From the NCBI RefSeq assembly GCF_902459805.1, contig NZ_CABPST010000001.1, forward strand, positions 186,001 through 250,000: a stretch of DNA of 64,000 bases. The letters are read 5' to 3'. The stretch comes from Pandoraea bronchicola (lineage in GTDB: Bacteria; Pseudomonadota; Gammaproteobacteria; Burkholderiales; Burkholderiaceae). This document shows, piece by piece, positions 44,364-53,704 of this stretch. The notes below the pieces were generated by a model. The model was not told the DNA's origin. It was given only the letters and a program-made list of their open reading frames with translations, and searched no databases. The position numbers and the translations under genes are program-made. Position 1 is the first letter of the stretch. Each line of letters starts with the position of its first letter.

Positions 44364-45707
44364 ATGCCAGCCACCCCCATCAACGTGACGGCGTTCATCG
44401 ACCGGCACCGCATTTCGCCGTTTCAGGTGATGATCGTCGTCCTGTGCTTCCTGATCGTCGCCATCGACGGCTTCGACACGGCGGCCATCGGCTTCATCGC
44501 GCCGGCGATTCGGGCCGAATGGTCGCTCACCCCGGCACATCTCGCGCCACTGTTCGGTGCGGGGCTCGCGGGCCTGATGGCCGGCGCTTTCCTGTTCGGC
44601 CCGCTCGCCGACAAATTCGGCCGCAAAACCATCCTCATTTTCTCCGTGCTGTTCTTCGGCGTCGCCAGTCTGGCGTCGGCATGGTCGATGGAGTTGTGGC
44701 AACTCATCGCCCTGCGCTTTCTGACAGGCCTCGGTCTCGGTGGTGCGATGCCCAATGCCATCACGTTGACGTCGGAATACTGTCCTGACTCGCGCCGCTC
44801 GTTCCTCGTGACGACCATGTTCTGCGGTTTCACGCTGGGCTCTGCATTGGGGGGTCTCGCGTCGGCCGGGTTGATCGAAGCCTTCGGCTGGCGCTCGGTA
44901 CTGATCGTGGGCGGTGTCATGCCGCTCGTGCTCGGCGTCATTCTGATTCGCGCGCTGCCCGAATCGGTGCGCTACCTCGTGAAGGCAGGCAAATCGCCGG
45001 AACGCGTAGCGGCCTCGTTGCAACGCATTGCGCCGCACGAAGACCTGCGCGGCGCCACATTCAATATCGCCACGAAGCCGTCAGCCACATCTCCCGTCGG
45101 GCATCTTTTCAAGCCGGAATTGCTACGCGGCACGCTGCTTTTCTGGATCACGTTTTTCATGAGTCTGCTCGTAATCTATCTGCTCTCGAGCTGGCTGCCG
45201 ACGCTGCTTCGCACCAATGGCCTGACGCTGCGTAACGCCGCCATCGTCACCGCCATGTTCCAGGTCGGCGGCACACTGGGCGCGATCGTGCTCGGCTGGC
45301 TGATGGACCGCTTCAATCCGCACTACGTGCTCGCTGCCGCCTATGGGCTCGCGGGCCTGTGCGTGGCGGCCGTCGGTCCGCTCGCCAGCTCACCGGTGCT
45401 CGCCTCGGTGGCCGTGTTCTGGGCCGGCTTCTGCGTGTCGGGCGGTCAGGTCGGTGCGAATGCGCTCTCCGCCGAGTTCTATCCGACAGACTGCCGTGCG
45501 ACAGGCGTGAGCTGGGCCAACGGCGTCGGACGTCTCGGTTCGGTCGTCGGTTCGGTCGGCGGCGCCTCGATGCTTGCCATGGGCTGGTCCATGCCCGCGC
45601 TGTTCGCCACCATCGGCGTGCCTGCCGTGCTGGCCGGTCTGACAATGCTCACGCTCGGCCGTCTGCGCCACCGGCAAGCCGCGCTCGCGGTCAGGGCCAC
45701 GGCCTGA
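44364..45707 (+). CDS. MFS transporter, aromatic acid:H+ symporter (AAHS) family
   Basis: A 447-residue inner-membrane importer of the PcaK/BenK/MhbT type. Landmarks are DGFDTAAIGFIAPAIRAEW in TM1 (conserved Asp for aromatic acid transport), GPLADKFGRKTILI in the TM2-TM3 loop, RFLTGLGLGGAMPNAITLTSEYCP in TM4 and GWLMDRFNPHYV. ATG 44364 follows GAGGAGACAACCT. It closes the 3-hydroxybenzoate operon, 212 bases after the monooxygenase, and would import the starting acid. Confidence 0.92.
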   Translation: MPATPINVTAFIDRHRISPFQVMIVVLCFLIVAIDGFDTAAIGFIAPAIRAEWSLTPAHLAPLFGAGLAGLMAGAFLFGPLADKFGRKTILIFSVLFFGVASLASAWSMELWQLIALRFLTGLGLGGAMPNAITLTSEYCPDSRRSFLVTTMFCGFTLGSALGGLASAGLIEAFGWRSVLIVGGVMPLVLGVILIRALPESVRYLVKAGKSPERVAASLQRIAPHEDLRGATFNIATKPSATSPVGHLFKPELLRGTLLFWITFFMSLLVIYLLSSWLPTLLRTNGLTLRNAAIVTAMFQVGGTLGAIVLGWLMDRFNPHYVLAAAYGLAGLCVAAVGPLASSPVLASVAVFWAGFCVSGGQVGANALSAEFYPTDCRATGVSWANGVGRLGSVVGSVGGASMLAMGWSMPALFATIGVPAVLAGLTMLTLGRLRHRQAALAVRATA

Positions 45708-45748
45708 ATGTCTCGAGTGTTTCACCACTCGTAACGACCGCAGCAGGT

Positions 45749-45794
45749 CGAACGGGCGCCATTCGCTTTGCGCGATGGCGCCCGTTCGCCTTTT
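45749..45794 (+). terminator. Intrinsic terminator of the gentisate operon
   Basis: CGAACGGGCGCCAT (45749-45762) and ATGGCGCCCGTTCG (45775-45788), a perfect 14-bp stem with a 12-base loop, then CCTTTT. It follows the transporter stop by 41 bases. Confidence 0.8.
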
Positions 45795-45960
45795 GGGGCA
45801 AGGGGGCCGATGCGTCAGACGTCCGGGCGCGTGTTGCACCGCGCAAATCGTCGCAGATAGGAATAGAGTATCGGCTGACGGCGAAGTCGAAGTGCCCGCA
45901 AGGCACTCGCGTCATTCCGACGCCACGCCGCAAATCCCAATTCCCCTCCGGAGATTGAAG

Positions 45961-46902
45961 GTGTCGCTGCCTCCACTGCTGGTCGTTATCCCGATGCATT
46001 CTGAGCAGTTGTCCGAACTGCAAGCCCACTTCGACGTGGTCTACCGCCCAAGCCATCAGCCCACACCGGAAGGCTGGGGTGCCGAAGGCGAGCGGGTGCG
46101 TTTCGTGCTCACGAACGGCGCGCGCGGTCTGAACGCCGAAGAGTTGTCGCATTTGCCGAATGTAGCGCTGGTCAGCGCGCTGGGCGCTGGCTACGAGAAT
46201 CTGGACATCGCCGCGATGCGCTCGCGCAATATCGTCGCCGTGAACGGCGCGGGCGCCAATGCGCCTACGGTCGCCGATCAGGGCTTCGCGCTGCTGCTCG
46301 CTGCCGTGCGCCGCATTCCGGAGTACGACGCCGCCTGCCGCAAGGGCGTGTGGCGCGATGCGCTGCCGATGCAGCCCGGCGTGTCGGGCAAGAAGCTGGG
46401 GATCGTGGGACTGGGGGCCGTCGGGCGTCAATTCGCCAAACGCGGTGAAGGTTTCGATATGCAGATCGGCTACCGGAACCGGAACCGTCGCGACGATTTA
46501 CCCGCGCATTATCAATACTTCGATACCGTGCTGGCGCTGGCCGAATGGGCCGACTATCTCGTCGTGACAGCCCCTGGGGGTGCAGAGTCGCATCACCTCG
46601 TGAACGCCGAGGTGCTGCGCGCACTCGGCAAGCAAGGCTTTCTCGTGAATTTGGGACGCGGCAGTGTCGTCGACACGGCCGCCCTGGCCGACGCATTGCG
46701 CAATGGCACCATCGCGGGTGCGGGGCTTGACGTCTACGAAGGCGAACCGTCCCCTCCCGCCGCACTCATCGACTTGCAGAACGTGGTGCTAAGCCCGCAC
46801 GTCGCCGGCCGCTCGCCCGAAGCCGAAGCCGCCACGCTCGCCATGTTCCTCGAGAACACGCGCCGTTATCAGGCAAGCGAGCCGTTGCTGACGCCGCTGT
46901 AA
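45961..46902 (+). CDS. 2-Hydroxyacid dehydrogenase (GhrB/hydroxypyruvate reductase-like)
   Basis: A 313-residue NAD(P)H-dependent dehydrogenase. LGIVGLGAVGRQFAKRG is the nucleotide fold; LVNLGRGSVVDTAAL (Arg), DVYEGEPSPP (Glu) and VLSPHVAGRSPEAE (His) hold the catalytic residues. The GTG start at 45961 follows GGAGATTGAAG; the next in-frame ATG would remove the first strand. It follows the gentisate terminator, so it is a separate unit. Glyoxylate or hydroxypyruvate is the likely substrate. Confidence 0.9.
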   Translation: MSLPPLLVVIPMHSEQLSELQAHFDVVYRPSHQPTPEGWGAEGERVRFVLTNGARGLNAEELSHLPNVALVSALGAGYENLDIAAMRSRNIVAVNGAGANAPTVADQGFALLLAAVRRIPEYDAACRKGVWRDALPMQPGVSGKKLGIVGLGAVGRQFAKRGEGFDMQIGYRNRNRRDDLPAHYQYFDTVLALAEWADYLVVTAPGGAESHHLVNAEVLRALGKQGFLVNLGRGSVVDTAALADALRNGTIAGAGLDVYEGEPSPPAALIDLQNVVLSPHVAGRSPEAEAATLAMFLENTRRYQASEPLLTPL

Positions 46903-46915
46903 GCGCCGAAAGGCG

Positions 46916-47167
46916 TCAGTGATTGTCCAGCCCGTCAATGCTGCGCTCAGGCGACGATGTCAGCGTGACGCCGTCGTTGACGGGCTCGAACTCGATGCTG
47001 CTCTTCGCGCTGCCCGTGGTGAAGCTCGTCTCGCACGTTGGGCATTTCACTTCGGCATCCGAATGGAGATAGTCGTAAAGCATCTGGACCGTCGGCGGCG
47101 TCGCCGCGACGGCAAAACGCGCTTTACAGGTAGGACAAACGACGAAACCGGTGTGGATCGACAGCAT
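46916..47167 (-). CDS. Small zinc-ribbon-like protein
   Basis: An 83-residue protein with two Cys pairs, Cys11-Pro-Thr-Cys14 (FVVCPTCKARF) and Cys42-Pro-Thr-Cys45 (KCPTCETSF), which would bind one zinc in a ribbon. The tail is acidic and lacks motifs. It has no recognised function. It converges with the hydroxyacid dehydrogenase, 13 bases apart. Confidence 0.7.
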   Translation of the reverse strand: MLSIHTGFVVCPTCKARFAVAATPPTVQMLYDYLHSDAEVKCPTCETSFTTGSAKSSIEFEPVNDGVTLTSSPERSIDGLDNH

Positions 47168-47622
47168 GGCGGCCTCCTGTAGGCAACGTAGCCGATTCTA
47201 CAGCCAGTCGGTTGGTCTCGGGCGGGTGCGCATCGGATCGCCCCGAGACTGGCGACCCGACGCCGTTGGCGAGGATGGCTGGTCTTACAGACGACTCGCT
47301 GCGAGAGCTGCCTGACCGAACATCGTCAAGCGTCCTGCCACGATCTTCGGCATCGTCAGCGTCCTTCGTGACGGAATTCGCGTGTTGCTCTCGGTAGGAT
47401 GGAAGCCCGCCCGCCTTGTTTCATGAAGGAAACCTTACGGCCTCGCGTAATGCATTGGGAAAATCAATGCGCGGGAACCGGTGAACGACTCGGCCGATCG
47501 CATCGACATGGGTGACAGACGAGGCGACGACGTTCCCTCCATGCCGCCTATACTGACAATTCGGCTCACATCGCCCGCATCACCGGCGAATCAACCCTGC
47601 GAATCCTGCACTGGGAGCACAC
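47168..47622. other. Divergent intergenic region upstream of ku
   Basis: 455 bases between the zinc-ribbon gene (minus) and ku (plus). A weak inverted repeat GCATTG-N7-CAATGC lies near 47452-47470. No terminator, coding frame or LexA-like box is convincing. Confidence 0.45.
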
Positions 47623-48597
47623 ATGGCTCGCGCGATCTGGAAGGGTGCCATCAGTTTCGGACTGGTCAACGTGCCGGTCTCCCTGTTTCCCGCATCGACC
47701 ACGCACACGCTCGATCTCGACTGGCTCGACAAGCGCACGATGTCGCCGGTCGGCTACAAGCGCGTCAACAAGGAAAACGGCAAAGAGGTGCCGCGCGACC
47801 AGATCGTGCATGGCTATGAGTACGAGAAAGGGAATTACGTCGTGCTCAGTGACGACGAGATCCGTTCGGCGAATGCGGCGGCCACGCAGACGGTCGACAT
47901 TCTGGCGTTCGTCGATGCGACGGAGGTCTCGTTCATGTATCTGGACACGCCCTACTATCTCGTCCCCGAGCGCGGGGGAGCGAAGGCATACGCGCTGCTG
48001 CACGCAGCCCTTGCCAGGGCTGGCAAGCTGGGCATCGCGCGTGTGGTGATGCACACCCGTGCGCATCTGGCCGTACTCGCCCCGGCCGGCGATGCGCTCG
48101 TGCTCGACACGTTACGGTGGCAGGACGAGATGCGCGATCCGGCCGAGGTCGGGTTGACGAGGGAGAAACTCGGCAAGCTCGCCGCGCCGGGCGAGCGCGA
48201 GCTGGCGATGGCGATGCGGCTGATCGACGAGATGTCCGGCCCCTGGCGTCCCGATGACTACCACGATACGTTTCAGGACGACCTCAAGGCACTCATCGAC
48301 CGCAAGATCGCCTCGGGACAGACACGCGAAATCGCGCAGATCGAAACCAGTGCGCCGAAGTTGTCGAGCAACGGCAACGGCACTGACCTGATGGCATTGC
48401 TCAAGCAAAGCCTCGGCATAAAGGGCAGACGGGAGGCCGTCGCCATCGAAGCGCAGGATGTCGAAACGAAGGTGTCTGGCAGCGGGAAATCCGCGAAGGC
48501 CGTTGCGAAGTCCACGACGGGAAAAGCCGGCAAGACGGCTGCGGCGAAAAAATCGTCCCCCGGCAAGGCATCGGCCAAACGTGCCAAAGCCCGGTGA
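47623..48597 (+). CDS. ku: Ku DNA end-binding protein
   Basis: A 324-residue bacterial Ku that binds double-strand break ends as a homodimer and recruits LigD. The beta-barrel core runs from MARAIWKGAISFGLVNVPVSLFPA through VGYKRVNKENGKEVPRDQIVHGYEYEKGNYVVLSDDEI, YLDTPYYLVPERGGAKAYALLHAAL and DLMALLKQSL. The C-terminal 50 residues are Lys/Ala/Ser-rich, the basic tail of many proteobacterial Ku proteins that helps DNA threading. The stop overlaps the ligD GTG, so the two are coupled. Confidence 0.95.
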   Translation: MARAIWKGAISFGLVNVPVSLFPASTTHTLDLDWLDKRTMSPVGYKRVNKENGKEVPRDQIVHGYEYEKGNYVVLSDDEIRSANAAATQTVDILAFVDATEVSFMYLDTPYYLVPERGGAKAYALLHAALARAGKLGIARVVMHTRAHLAVLAPAGDALVLDTLRWQDEMRDPAEVGLTREKLGKLAAPGERELAMAMRLIDEMSGPWRPDDYHDTFQDDLKALIDRKIASGQTREIAQIETSAPKLSSNGNGTDLMALLKQSLGIKGRREAVAIEAQDVETKVSGSGKSAKAVAKSTTGKAGKTAAAKKSSPGKASAKRAKAR

Positions 48598-51110
48598 CGA
48601 CGAGCATGCCGAAGCGCAAAGCGACTTCCAGCGCGACAACGCAGCGCCGCCCCCCCGGCGACTCGCTCACCCCCTACGACGCCAAACGCAATTTCGGCGC
48701 TACCCCTGAGCCGCGCGGCAAACGCGCGCTGTCCGGCAAAACGTTGCGGTACGTCATTCAACGCCACCAGGCGAGTCATCTTCACTACGACTTCCGGCTC
48801 GAACTCGACGGCACATTGAAGTCGTGGGCATTGCCGAAGCAACCGAGCCCCGATGTCAGCCGTCCTCGTCTTGCGGTTCAGGTGGAAGACCATCCACTGG
48901 CCTATGCTGATTTCGAAGGCGACATTCCCGCCGGGAATTACGGCGCGGGTCATGTCAACATCTGGGACAGCGGCTCGTGGGAGCCGGACGGCAACGCACA
49001 GCGCGACTACGCCAACGGCAAGCTGTCGTTCACTTTGCATGGCGCGCGACTGAACGGACGCTGGACGTTGGTTCGTACCGACAAACCCGCTCGCCAGCCT
49101 CAGTGGTTGCTGATTCATCGGCATGACGGGACTATCGCTGCGAACACCGCAGGGAAGTCGGCAGCAACACCGGTCGCGCAGCGAAAATCGTCGGCAAAGC
49201 CTCCCGCCGAAATGCGCCCGATGCTGGCTACGCTTGTCGACGCGGCGCCCGCTTCTGACGGCTGGCATGCCGAGGTAAAACTCGACGGCTACCGCGTCCT
49301 CATTCGTATTGCGGGCGACGACATTCGCGTCTTTACCCGCTCCGGTCAGGACTGGACGCATCGTTTTCGGCGTGCCGTGGACGCGCTACATCAGCTACGT
49401 AAGCGCGGCTTGCCCAACGCATGGCTCGACGGCGAGGCTGTCGTGACGAACGAACACGGCCTGCCCGACTTTCAGGCGCTGCAACGTGCGTTCGACGAGA
49501 ACGTGCAGGACGCCATCCTGATCTACCTGTTCGACGTGCCATGGTGCGATGGCCGCGATCTGCGCGACGCTCCGCTGCGTGAGCGTCAGGCGGCACTCAC
49601 TGCGATTTTCAAGGGGCGAGAGACCGACGCCGTGCGCGTCCTTCAGCCGGTCAGCGGCGATCTCGAATCGCTCTGGCGCGGCGCGTGCGAGGCAGGGCTC
49701 GAAGGCATCATGATCAAGCGCGACGACTCGCCTTATGTTGCCGGGCGCAGCGACGCGTGGCGCAAGCTCAAGTGCTCGCAGCGTCAGGAATTCGTCGTGC
49801 TGGGCTTCACCGAGCCGTCTGGCTCTCGGCAAGGTTTCGGGGCGCTGCTGCTCGGCTATTACGATGACGACGGCCAAACCCTGCGCTACGCGGGAAAAGT
49901 CGGCACCGGTTTCGATACTGAGGCATTGCTGCGTCTTCGCCAGCAGTTCGATGCGCACGAGACGGCACGTCCGCCGTTGTCGCCAACGCCTCGTCCGGGA
50001 GGCTCGGCACGCGTGCACTGGCTTCGCCCCACACTCGTCGCCGAAGTTCGGTTCGCGCAGTGGACGCGCGACGGTAACGTTCGGCAAGCCTCGTTTCTCG
50101 CGATGCGCAGCGACAAGCCAGCAAAAGACATTCGGCGCGAAGTCAGTCGCACCGGGTCCGCCAATCTCGACAGCCACACGGAGACGCCATCGATGACGCT
50201 CACCGCTCAGTCGCCTGAAGGAACGCGCGCATTGCCCATGAAGATCACGCACGGCGATCGCGTCATGGACACACATTCCGGTGTCACGAAGGCCGAGCTT
50301 GCCGCGTATTACCACGCAGTCAGCCCGTGGATGCTCCCGCATCTGAGCGAGCGGCCGGTGGCGGTGCTGCGTGCGCCCGAAGGCATCGGCGGGGAGATGT
50401 TCTTCCAGAAGCACGCGGCGAAGACGATGCAGGGCGTGCGTGCGCTCGACCCTTCGCTCGATCCGGATCATGAGCCGCTCATGCAGATCGACAACACGCT
50501 TGGTCTCGTCGGCGCGGTGCAGATGGGGACGGTGGAGTTTCACACATGGAATGCACGCAGCGATCTGATCGAGCGCCCTGACAGAGTGATCTTCGATCTT
50601 GACCCCGGCAAGGGCGTGACGTTCGAGCGCATCGTGGAAGACGCGCAACTGATCCGCAGATTGCTCGAGGCACTGGGACTGACGGCGTTCGTGAAGACTA
50701 GCGGCGGCAAGGGACTGCACATCGTCACGCCATTGGCACGGCGTCACGAATGGGACATCGCCAAGGGATTTGCGGAGGCTGTCGCCACACATATGGCGCG
50801 CGCCTTTCCGGATCGTTTCACGGCAACGATGGGACCGAAGCATCGCATCGGGAAGTGTTTCATCGACTATCTGCGCAATTACCGGGGAGCGACGACCGTT
50901 TGCGCATACTCTGCCCGCGCCCGCGAGGGAATGGCCGTATCGATGCCGGTGCGTTGGGAGGAATTGTCAGATTTACCCGGCGCCGACGCGTGGAACGTGC
51001 GCAACGCCGTCCAGCGGTTGAGCGCATTGACACAAGACCCTTGGGCCGACTACGACAAAGCCTCGCAACAGCGGGTGACGAAGGCGACGTGGGATCGGTT
51101 GCGGGATTGA
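48594..51110 (+). CDS. ligD: Multifunctional DNA ligase D
   Basis: An 838-residue end-joining enzyme with the order phosphoesterase-ligase-polymerase. The 3'-phosphoesterase (about 40-180) shows His58, His64, Asp66, Arg68 (RHQASHLHYDFRLELDG) and His100. The ATP-dependent ligase (205-520) has the adenylated Lys229 in EVKLDGYR. The primase-type polymerase (about 560-838) has the Asp pair in VIFDLDPGKGV and SGGKGLHIVTPL. The frame starts at GTG 48594 overlapping the ku stop (GTGA); ATG 48606 is an alternative. With ku this is the whole bacterial NHEJ set. Confidence 0.95.
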   Translation: MTTSMPKRKATSSATTQRRPPGDSLTPYDAKRNFGATPEPRGKRALSGKTLRYVIQRHQASHLHYDFRLELDGTLKSWALPKQPSPDVSRPRLAVQVEDHPLAYADFEGDIPAGNYGAGHVNIWDSGSWEPDGNAQRDYANGKLSFTLHGARLNGRWTLVRTDKPARQPQWLLIHRHDGTIAANTAGKSAATPVAQRKSSAKPPAEMRPMLATLVDAAPASDGWHAEVKLDGYRVLIRIAGDDIRVFTRSGQDWTHRFRRAVDALHQLRKRGLPNAWLDGEAVVTNEHGLPDFQALQRAFDENVQDAILIYLFDVPWCDGRDLRDAPLRERQAALTAIFKGRETDAVRVLQPVSGDLESLWRGACEAGLEGIMIKRDDSPYVAGRSDAWRKLKCSQRQEFVVLGFTEPSGSRQGFGALLLGYYDDDGQTLRYAGKVGTGFDTEALLRLRQQFDAHETARPPLSPTPRPGGSARVHWLRPTLVAEVRFAQWTRDGNVRQASFLAMRSDKPAKDIRREVSRTGSANLDSHTETPSMTLTAQSPEGTRALPMKITHGDRVMDTHSGVTKAELAAYYHAVSPWMLPHLSERPVAVLRAPEGIGGEMFFQKHAAKTMQGVRALDPSLDPDHEPLMQIDNTLGLVGAVQMGTVEFHTWNARSDLIERPDRVIFDLDPGKGVTFERIVEDAQLIRRLLEALGLTAFVKTSGGKGLHIVTPLARRHEWDIAKGFAEAVATHMARAFPDRFTATMGPKHRIGKCFIDYLRNYRGATTVCAYSARAREGMAVSMPVRWEELSDLPGADAWNVRNAVQRLSALTQDPWADYDKASQQRVTKATWDRLRD

Positions 51111-51205
51111 GCCAGTGGCAAGACGGCACGAGCACACACGCGAAGCGCCGACTGTGGCGAGCGTGCAGGCGGAGCGAGTGCCATTCAACCGACTGACGCT
51201 CGAAA

Positions 51206-51245
51206 GTCATCGGAAGGTCATCGGAAGGTCATCGGAAATTCATCG
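51206..51245. repeat. 11-bp tandem repeat
   Basis: GTCATCGGAAG is repeated from 51206 with about 3.6 copies, the third and partial fourth with small changes (GTCATCGGAAA, TTCATCG). It ends exactly at the stop codon of the AraC-type gene (minus strand). Confidence 0.8.
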
Positions 51246-52217
51246 TTAACGCCGCGTCACCCCCGCATCCCCGTCCTGCAGCCAGCGACGCTTATCCCGC
51301 AGTGGCGCCTCGCCAAACACGCGCGCGTATTCCCGGCTGAACTGCGACGCACTCTCGTATCCCACTGCCTGCGCGGCCGCCGCCACGGCAATGTCCGCCG
51401 CGAAGATCAACCGGCGCGCTTCCTGCAGGCGCAAGTGCTTCTGGTACTGCACCGGACTCATCGCCGTCACCAGCTTGAAATGGTGATGCAGCGACGACAC
51501 GCTCATGTGTACTTCCTGCGCCAACGCCTCCACCCGCAACGGCTGGGCATAGTGGTCGCGCAACCAACGCACCGCCCGCGCGATGCGGTTCATCTGGCTG
51601 TCCTGCAACGCCATCTGCCGCAACAACACGCCCTGCCCGTTCATCAGCAGCCGATAGACAATCTCGCGCTTGATCATCGGCGCCAGTATCGGAATGTCCC
51701 GCGGCGTTTCCAGCAGGCGCAGCAACCGCAACACGGCGTCGAGCAGCGCGGCGTCCAGCCGGTTCACGTACATGCCCCGGCCGCTCGCCGAAGGGGCAGG
51801 CGGCGGCAGATGTTCGTCGCCAATGAGCGATGTCACATCCTCGGCTGCCAGATTGAGGCGCAACCCGAGATACGGCGACTGCTCGCTCGCCCCCGACACC
51901 TGCGCCACTACCGGCAAATGCACCGACGACACCATGTAATGCATCGGATCGTAAGCGTAATGCGCGTCCCCGATCAGCAAGCGCTTCTCGCCCTGCGCGA
52001 TGACGGCAAACGCCGGCTGCTGAATCGCCGGCTTCGGTCCGCCAGGATGCAGAATGCGATGGACGAAGAGGCCCTCCACCGCTGTCGGCGTCGTGCCCTC
52101 CAGTCCATGCGTGACCCGCTCGAGCAGCCCCACCAATTCGTTACGCGCGGTAAGCGACGGATCGCCCGCGAACTCACTTTGCGCCGCCTCGCGTGGCGGA
52201 TGTTTGACCAGATGCAT
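51246..52217 (-). CDS. AraC-family regulator (AraC_N type, YqhC-like)
   Basis: A 323-residue regulator. The N-terminal cupin-like region has VEGLFVHRILHPGGPKPAIQQPAFAVIAQGEKRLLIGD and YLVSSVHLPVVAQV-like text (MVSSVHLPVVAQVSG), the AraC_N signature. C-terminal HTH pair: LRVEALAQEVHMSVSSLHHHFKLVTAMSPVQYQKHLRLQEARRLI and AAQAVGYESASQFSREYARVFG. Like E. coli YqhC beside aldehyde reductases, it is divergent from an aldo/keto reductase, with four octamer half-sites between. Confidence 0.92.
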   Translation of the reverse strand: MHLVKHPPREAAQSEFAGDPSLTARNELVGLLERVTHGLEGTTPTAVEGLFVHRILHPGGPKPAIQQPAFAVIAQGEKRLLIGDAHYAYDPMHYMVSSVHLPVVAQVSGASEQSPYLGLRLNLAAEDVTSLIGDEHLPPPAPSASGRGMYVNRLDAALLDAVLRLLRLLETPRDIPILAPMIKREIVYRLLMNGQGVLLRQMALQDSQMNRIARAVRWLRDHYAQPLRVEALAQEVHMSVSSLHHHFKLVTAMSPVQYQKHLRLQEARRLIFAADIAVAAAAQAVGYESASQFSREYARVFGEAPLRDKRRWLQDGDAGVTRR

Positions 52218-52622
52218 GGAAGTGCCCTCAGTTCAGAACGGCCATCACCCTCACGACAGCCGCAATGTCGCACAGCATACGCTTGCCACGAGAATTTGCC
52301 TGATCCTCCAGATTCGCGTAGGCGCGATCAGGCAGAAATCCCGGAGAATCGGGCAAAATCCAAGCGTCGGCATCGGCCAACCGCCTCACCGCGCCGCTTG
52401 CATCCGCCATCTTCCCGCCATATCCGACAGTGCTTTCCGGCCACTCAGCGCCCCAACACCCGCGCGTCGTTTCGCTCACTTGCAGAATCAGGCAGGAAAT
52501 GTGCAGGAACAGGTACTGCTTGCCTGATGCCCCGCGACGCATAATGCATTCCATCCCGTGCACGCCGTCTGTCCCCCATGGCGGCCACTGGCGACGGGCA
52601 GCAATTTCAACGGAGCAATGCA
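52218..52622. other. Divergent AraC/aldo-keto reductase control region
   Basis: 405 bases holding both promoters and four copies of TGCCTGAT (or its complement). No gene is supported in it, although a long minus-strand frame stays open. Confidence 0.6.
52297..52528. promoter_or_regulatory. Four TGCCTGAT octamers, candidate AraC sites
   Basis: TGCCTGAT at 52297-52304, ATCAGGCA at 52327-52334, ATCAGGCA at 52487-52494 and TGCCTGAT at 52521-52528. The first pair extends to 9 bp (TGCCTGATC and GATCAGGCA). The two pairs point toward each other and away from each other respectively, about 30 and 34 bases apart, and sit near the two divergent start sites. Confidence 0.65.
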
Positions 52623-53672
52623 ATGCGACAAAGGAAACTCGGCAACACCGGCCTCTTCGTCTCGGAACTGTGCCTGGGCACGATGACCTTCGGCGGACAG
52701 GGCGAAATGTGGAGCAAGATCGGCCAATTGCAGCAGAACGATGTCGACACGCTCGTGGGACGTGCGCTCGACGCAGGCATCAACTTCATCGATACCGCCG
52801 ACGTCTATTCGGAAGGTCAGTCGGAAGTGCTCACCGGTCAGGCCCTGCGCAACCTCAAGGTGCCGCGCGATAACGTCGTGGTCGCCACCAAGGTTTTCGG
52901 CGCGACGGGCGCGCAAGGTGCGAACTCGCGTGGCCTGTCGCGCTATCACATCATGGACGGCATCAAGGCCAGCCTCAAACGCCTGCAACTCGATCACATC
53001 GACCTGTATCAGGTACACGGCTTCGATCCGGCCACGCCCATCGAAGAAACACTCGGCGCGCTCGACACGCTGGTGCGTCAAGGTCACGTGCGCTACATCG
53101 GCGTCTCCAACTGGGCGGCATGGCAGATCGCCAAGGCACTGGGCATTTCGGCACGCCTGAATCTCGCGAGCTTCGCGTCGCTACAGGCGTACTACACCGT
53201 CGCCGGCCGCGATCTCGAGCGCGAGATCGTGCCGATGCTGCGTAGCGAAAACGTCGGACTGATGGTGTGGAGCCCGCTCGCCGGCGGCCTGCTCTCGGGC
53301 AAGTACACGCGTGACGGTAAGACCGAAGCGGGGAGCCGCCGTCAGAGCTTCGACTTCCCGCCGGTCAACGTGGAGCGGGCGTACGACGCGATCGATGTCA
53401 TGCGCGGCATCGCCGCCGAGAAGGGCGTGTCGGTGGCGCAGATCGCCCTCGCCTGGCTGCTCGCCCAGCCGGTTGTCACAACGGTCATCATCGGCGCCAA
53501 GCGCGCCGATCAGCTCGACGACAACATCGCGGCCACGCGCGTCACGCTGAACGCCCGTGAACTGTCGGCCATCGACGCCGCGAGCGCACTGCCGAGTGAG
53601 TATCCGGGCTGGATGCTCTCGCGTCAGGGCGACCCGCGCCGCGCGCAACTCGCCGAAGCTGGCCTGCTCTGA
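52623..53672 (+). CDS. Aldo/keto reductase
   Basis: A 349-residue NADPH-dependent reductase of the AKR12/YajO-like group. Catalytic tetrad: Asp57, Tyr62 (NFIDTADVYSEG), Lys90 (VVATKVFG) and His132 (DLYQVHGFD). GVSNWAAWQIAKAL, YYTVAGRDLEREIVPML and TVIIGAKRADQLDDNI are family landmarks. Start 52623 gives MRQRKLGNTGLFVSELCLGT, the expected first strand. Probably induced through the divergent AraC protein, perhaps by aldehydes. Confidence 0.94.
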   Translation: MRQRKLGNTGLFVSELCLGTMTFGGQGEMWSKIGQLQQNDVDTLVGRALDAGINFIDTADVYSEGQSEVLTGQALRNLKVPRDNVVVATKVFGATGAQGANSRGLSRYHIMDGIKASLKRLQLDHIDLYQVHGFDPATPIEETLGALDTLVRQGHVRYIGVSNWAAWQIAKALGISARLNLASFASLQAYYTVAGRDLEREIVPMLRSENVGLMVWSPLAGGLLSGKYTRDGKTEAGSRRQSFDFPPVNVERAYDAIDVMRGIAAEKGVSVAQIALAWLLAQPVVTTVIIGAKRADQLDDNIAATRVTLNARELSAIDAASALPSEYPGWMLSRQGDPRRAQLAEAGLL

Positions 53673-53704
53673 TAGACGGCAGTCAGCGCCAAAGCGCTGC
53701 AACG

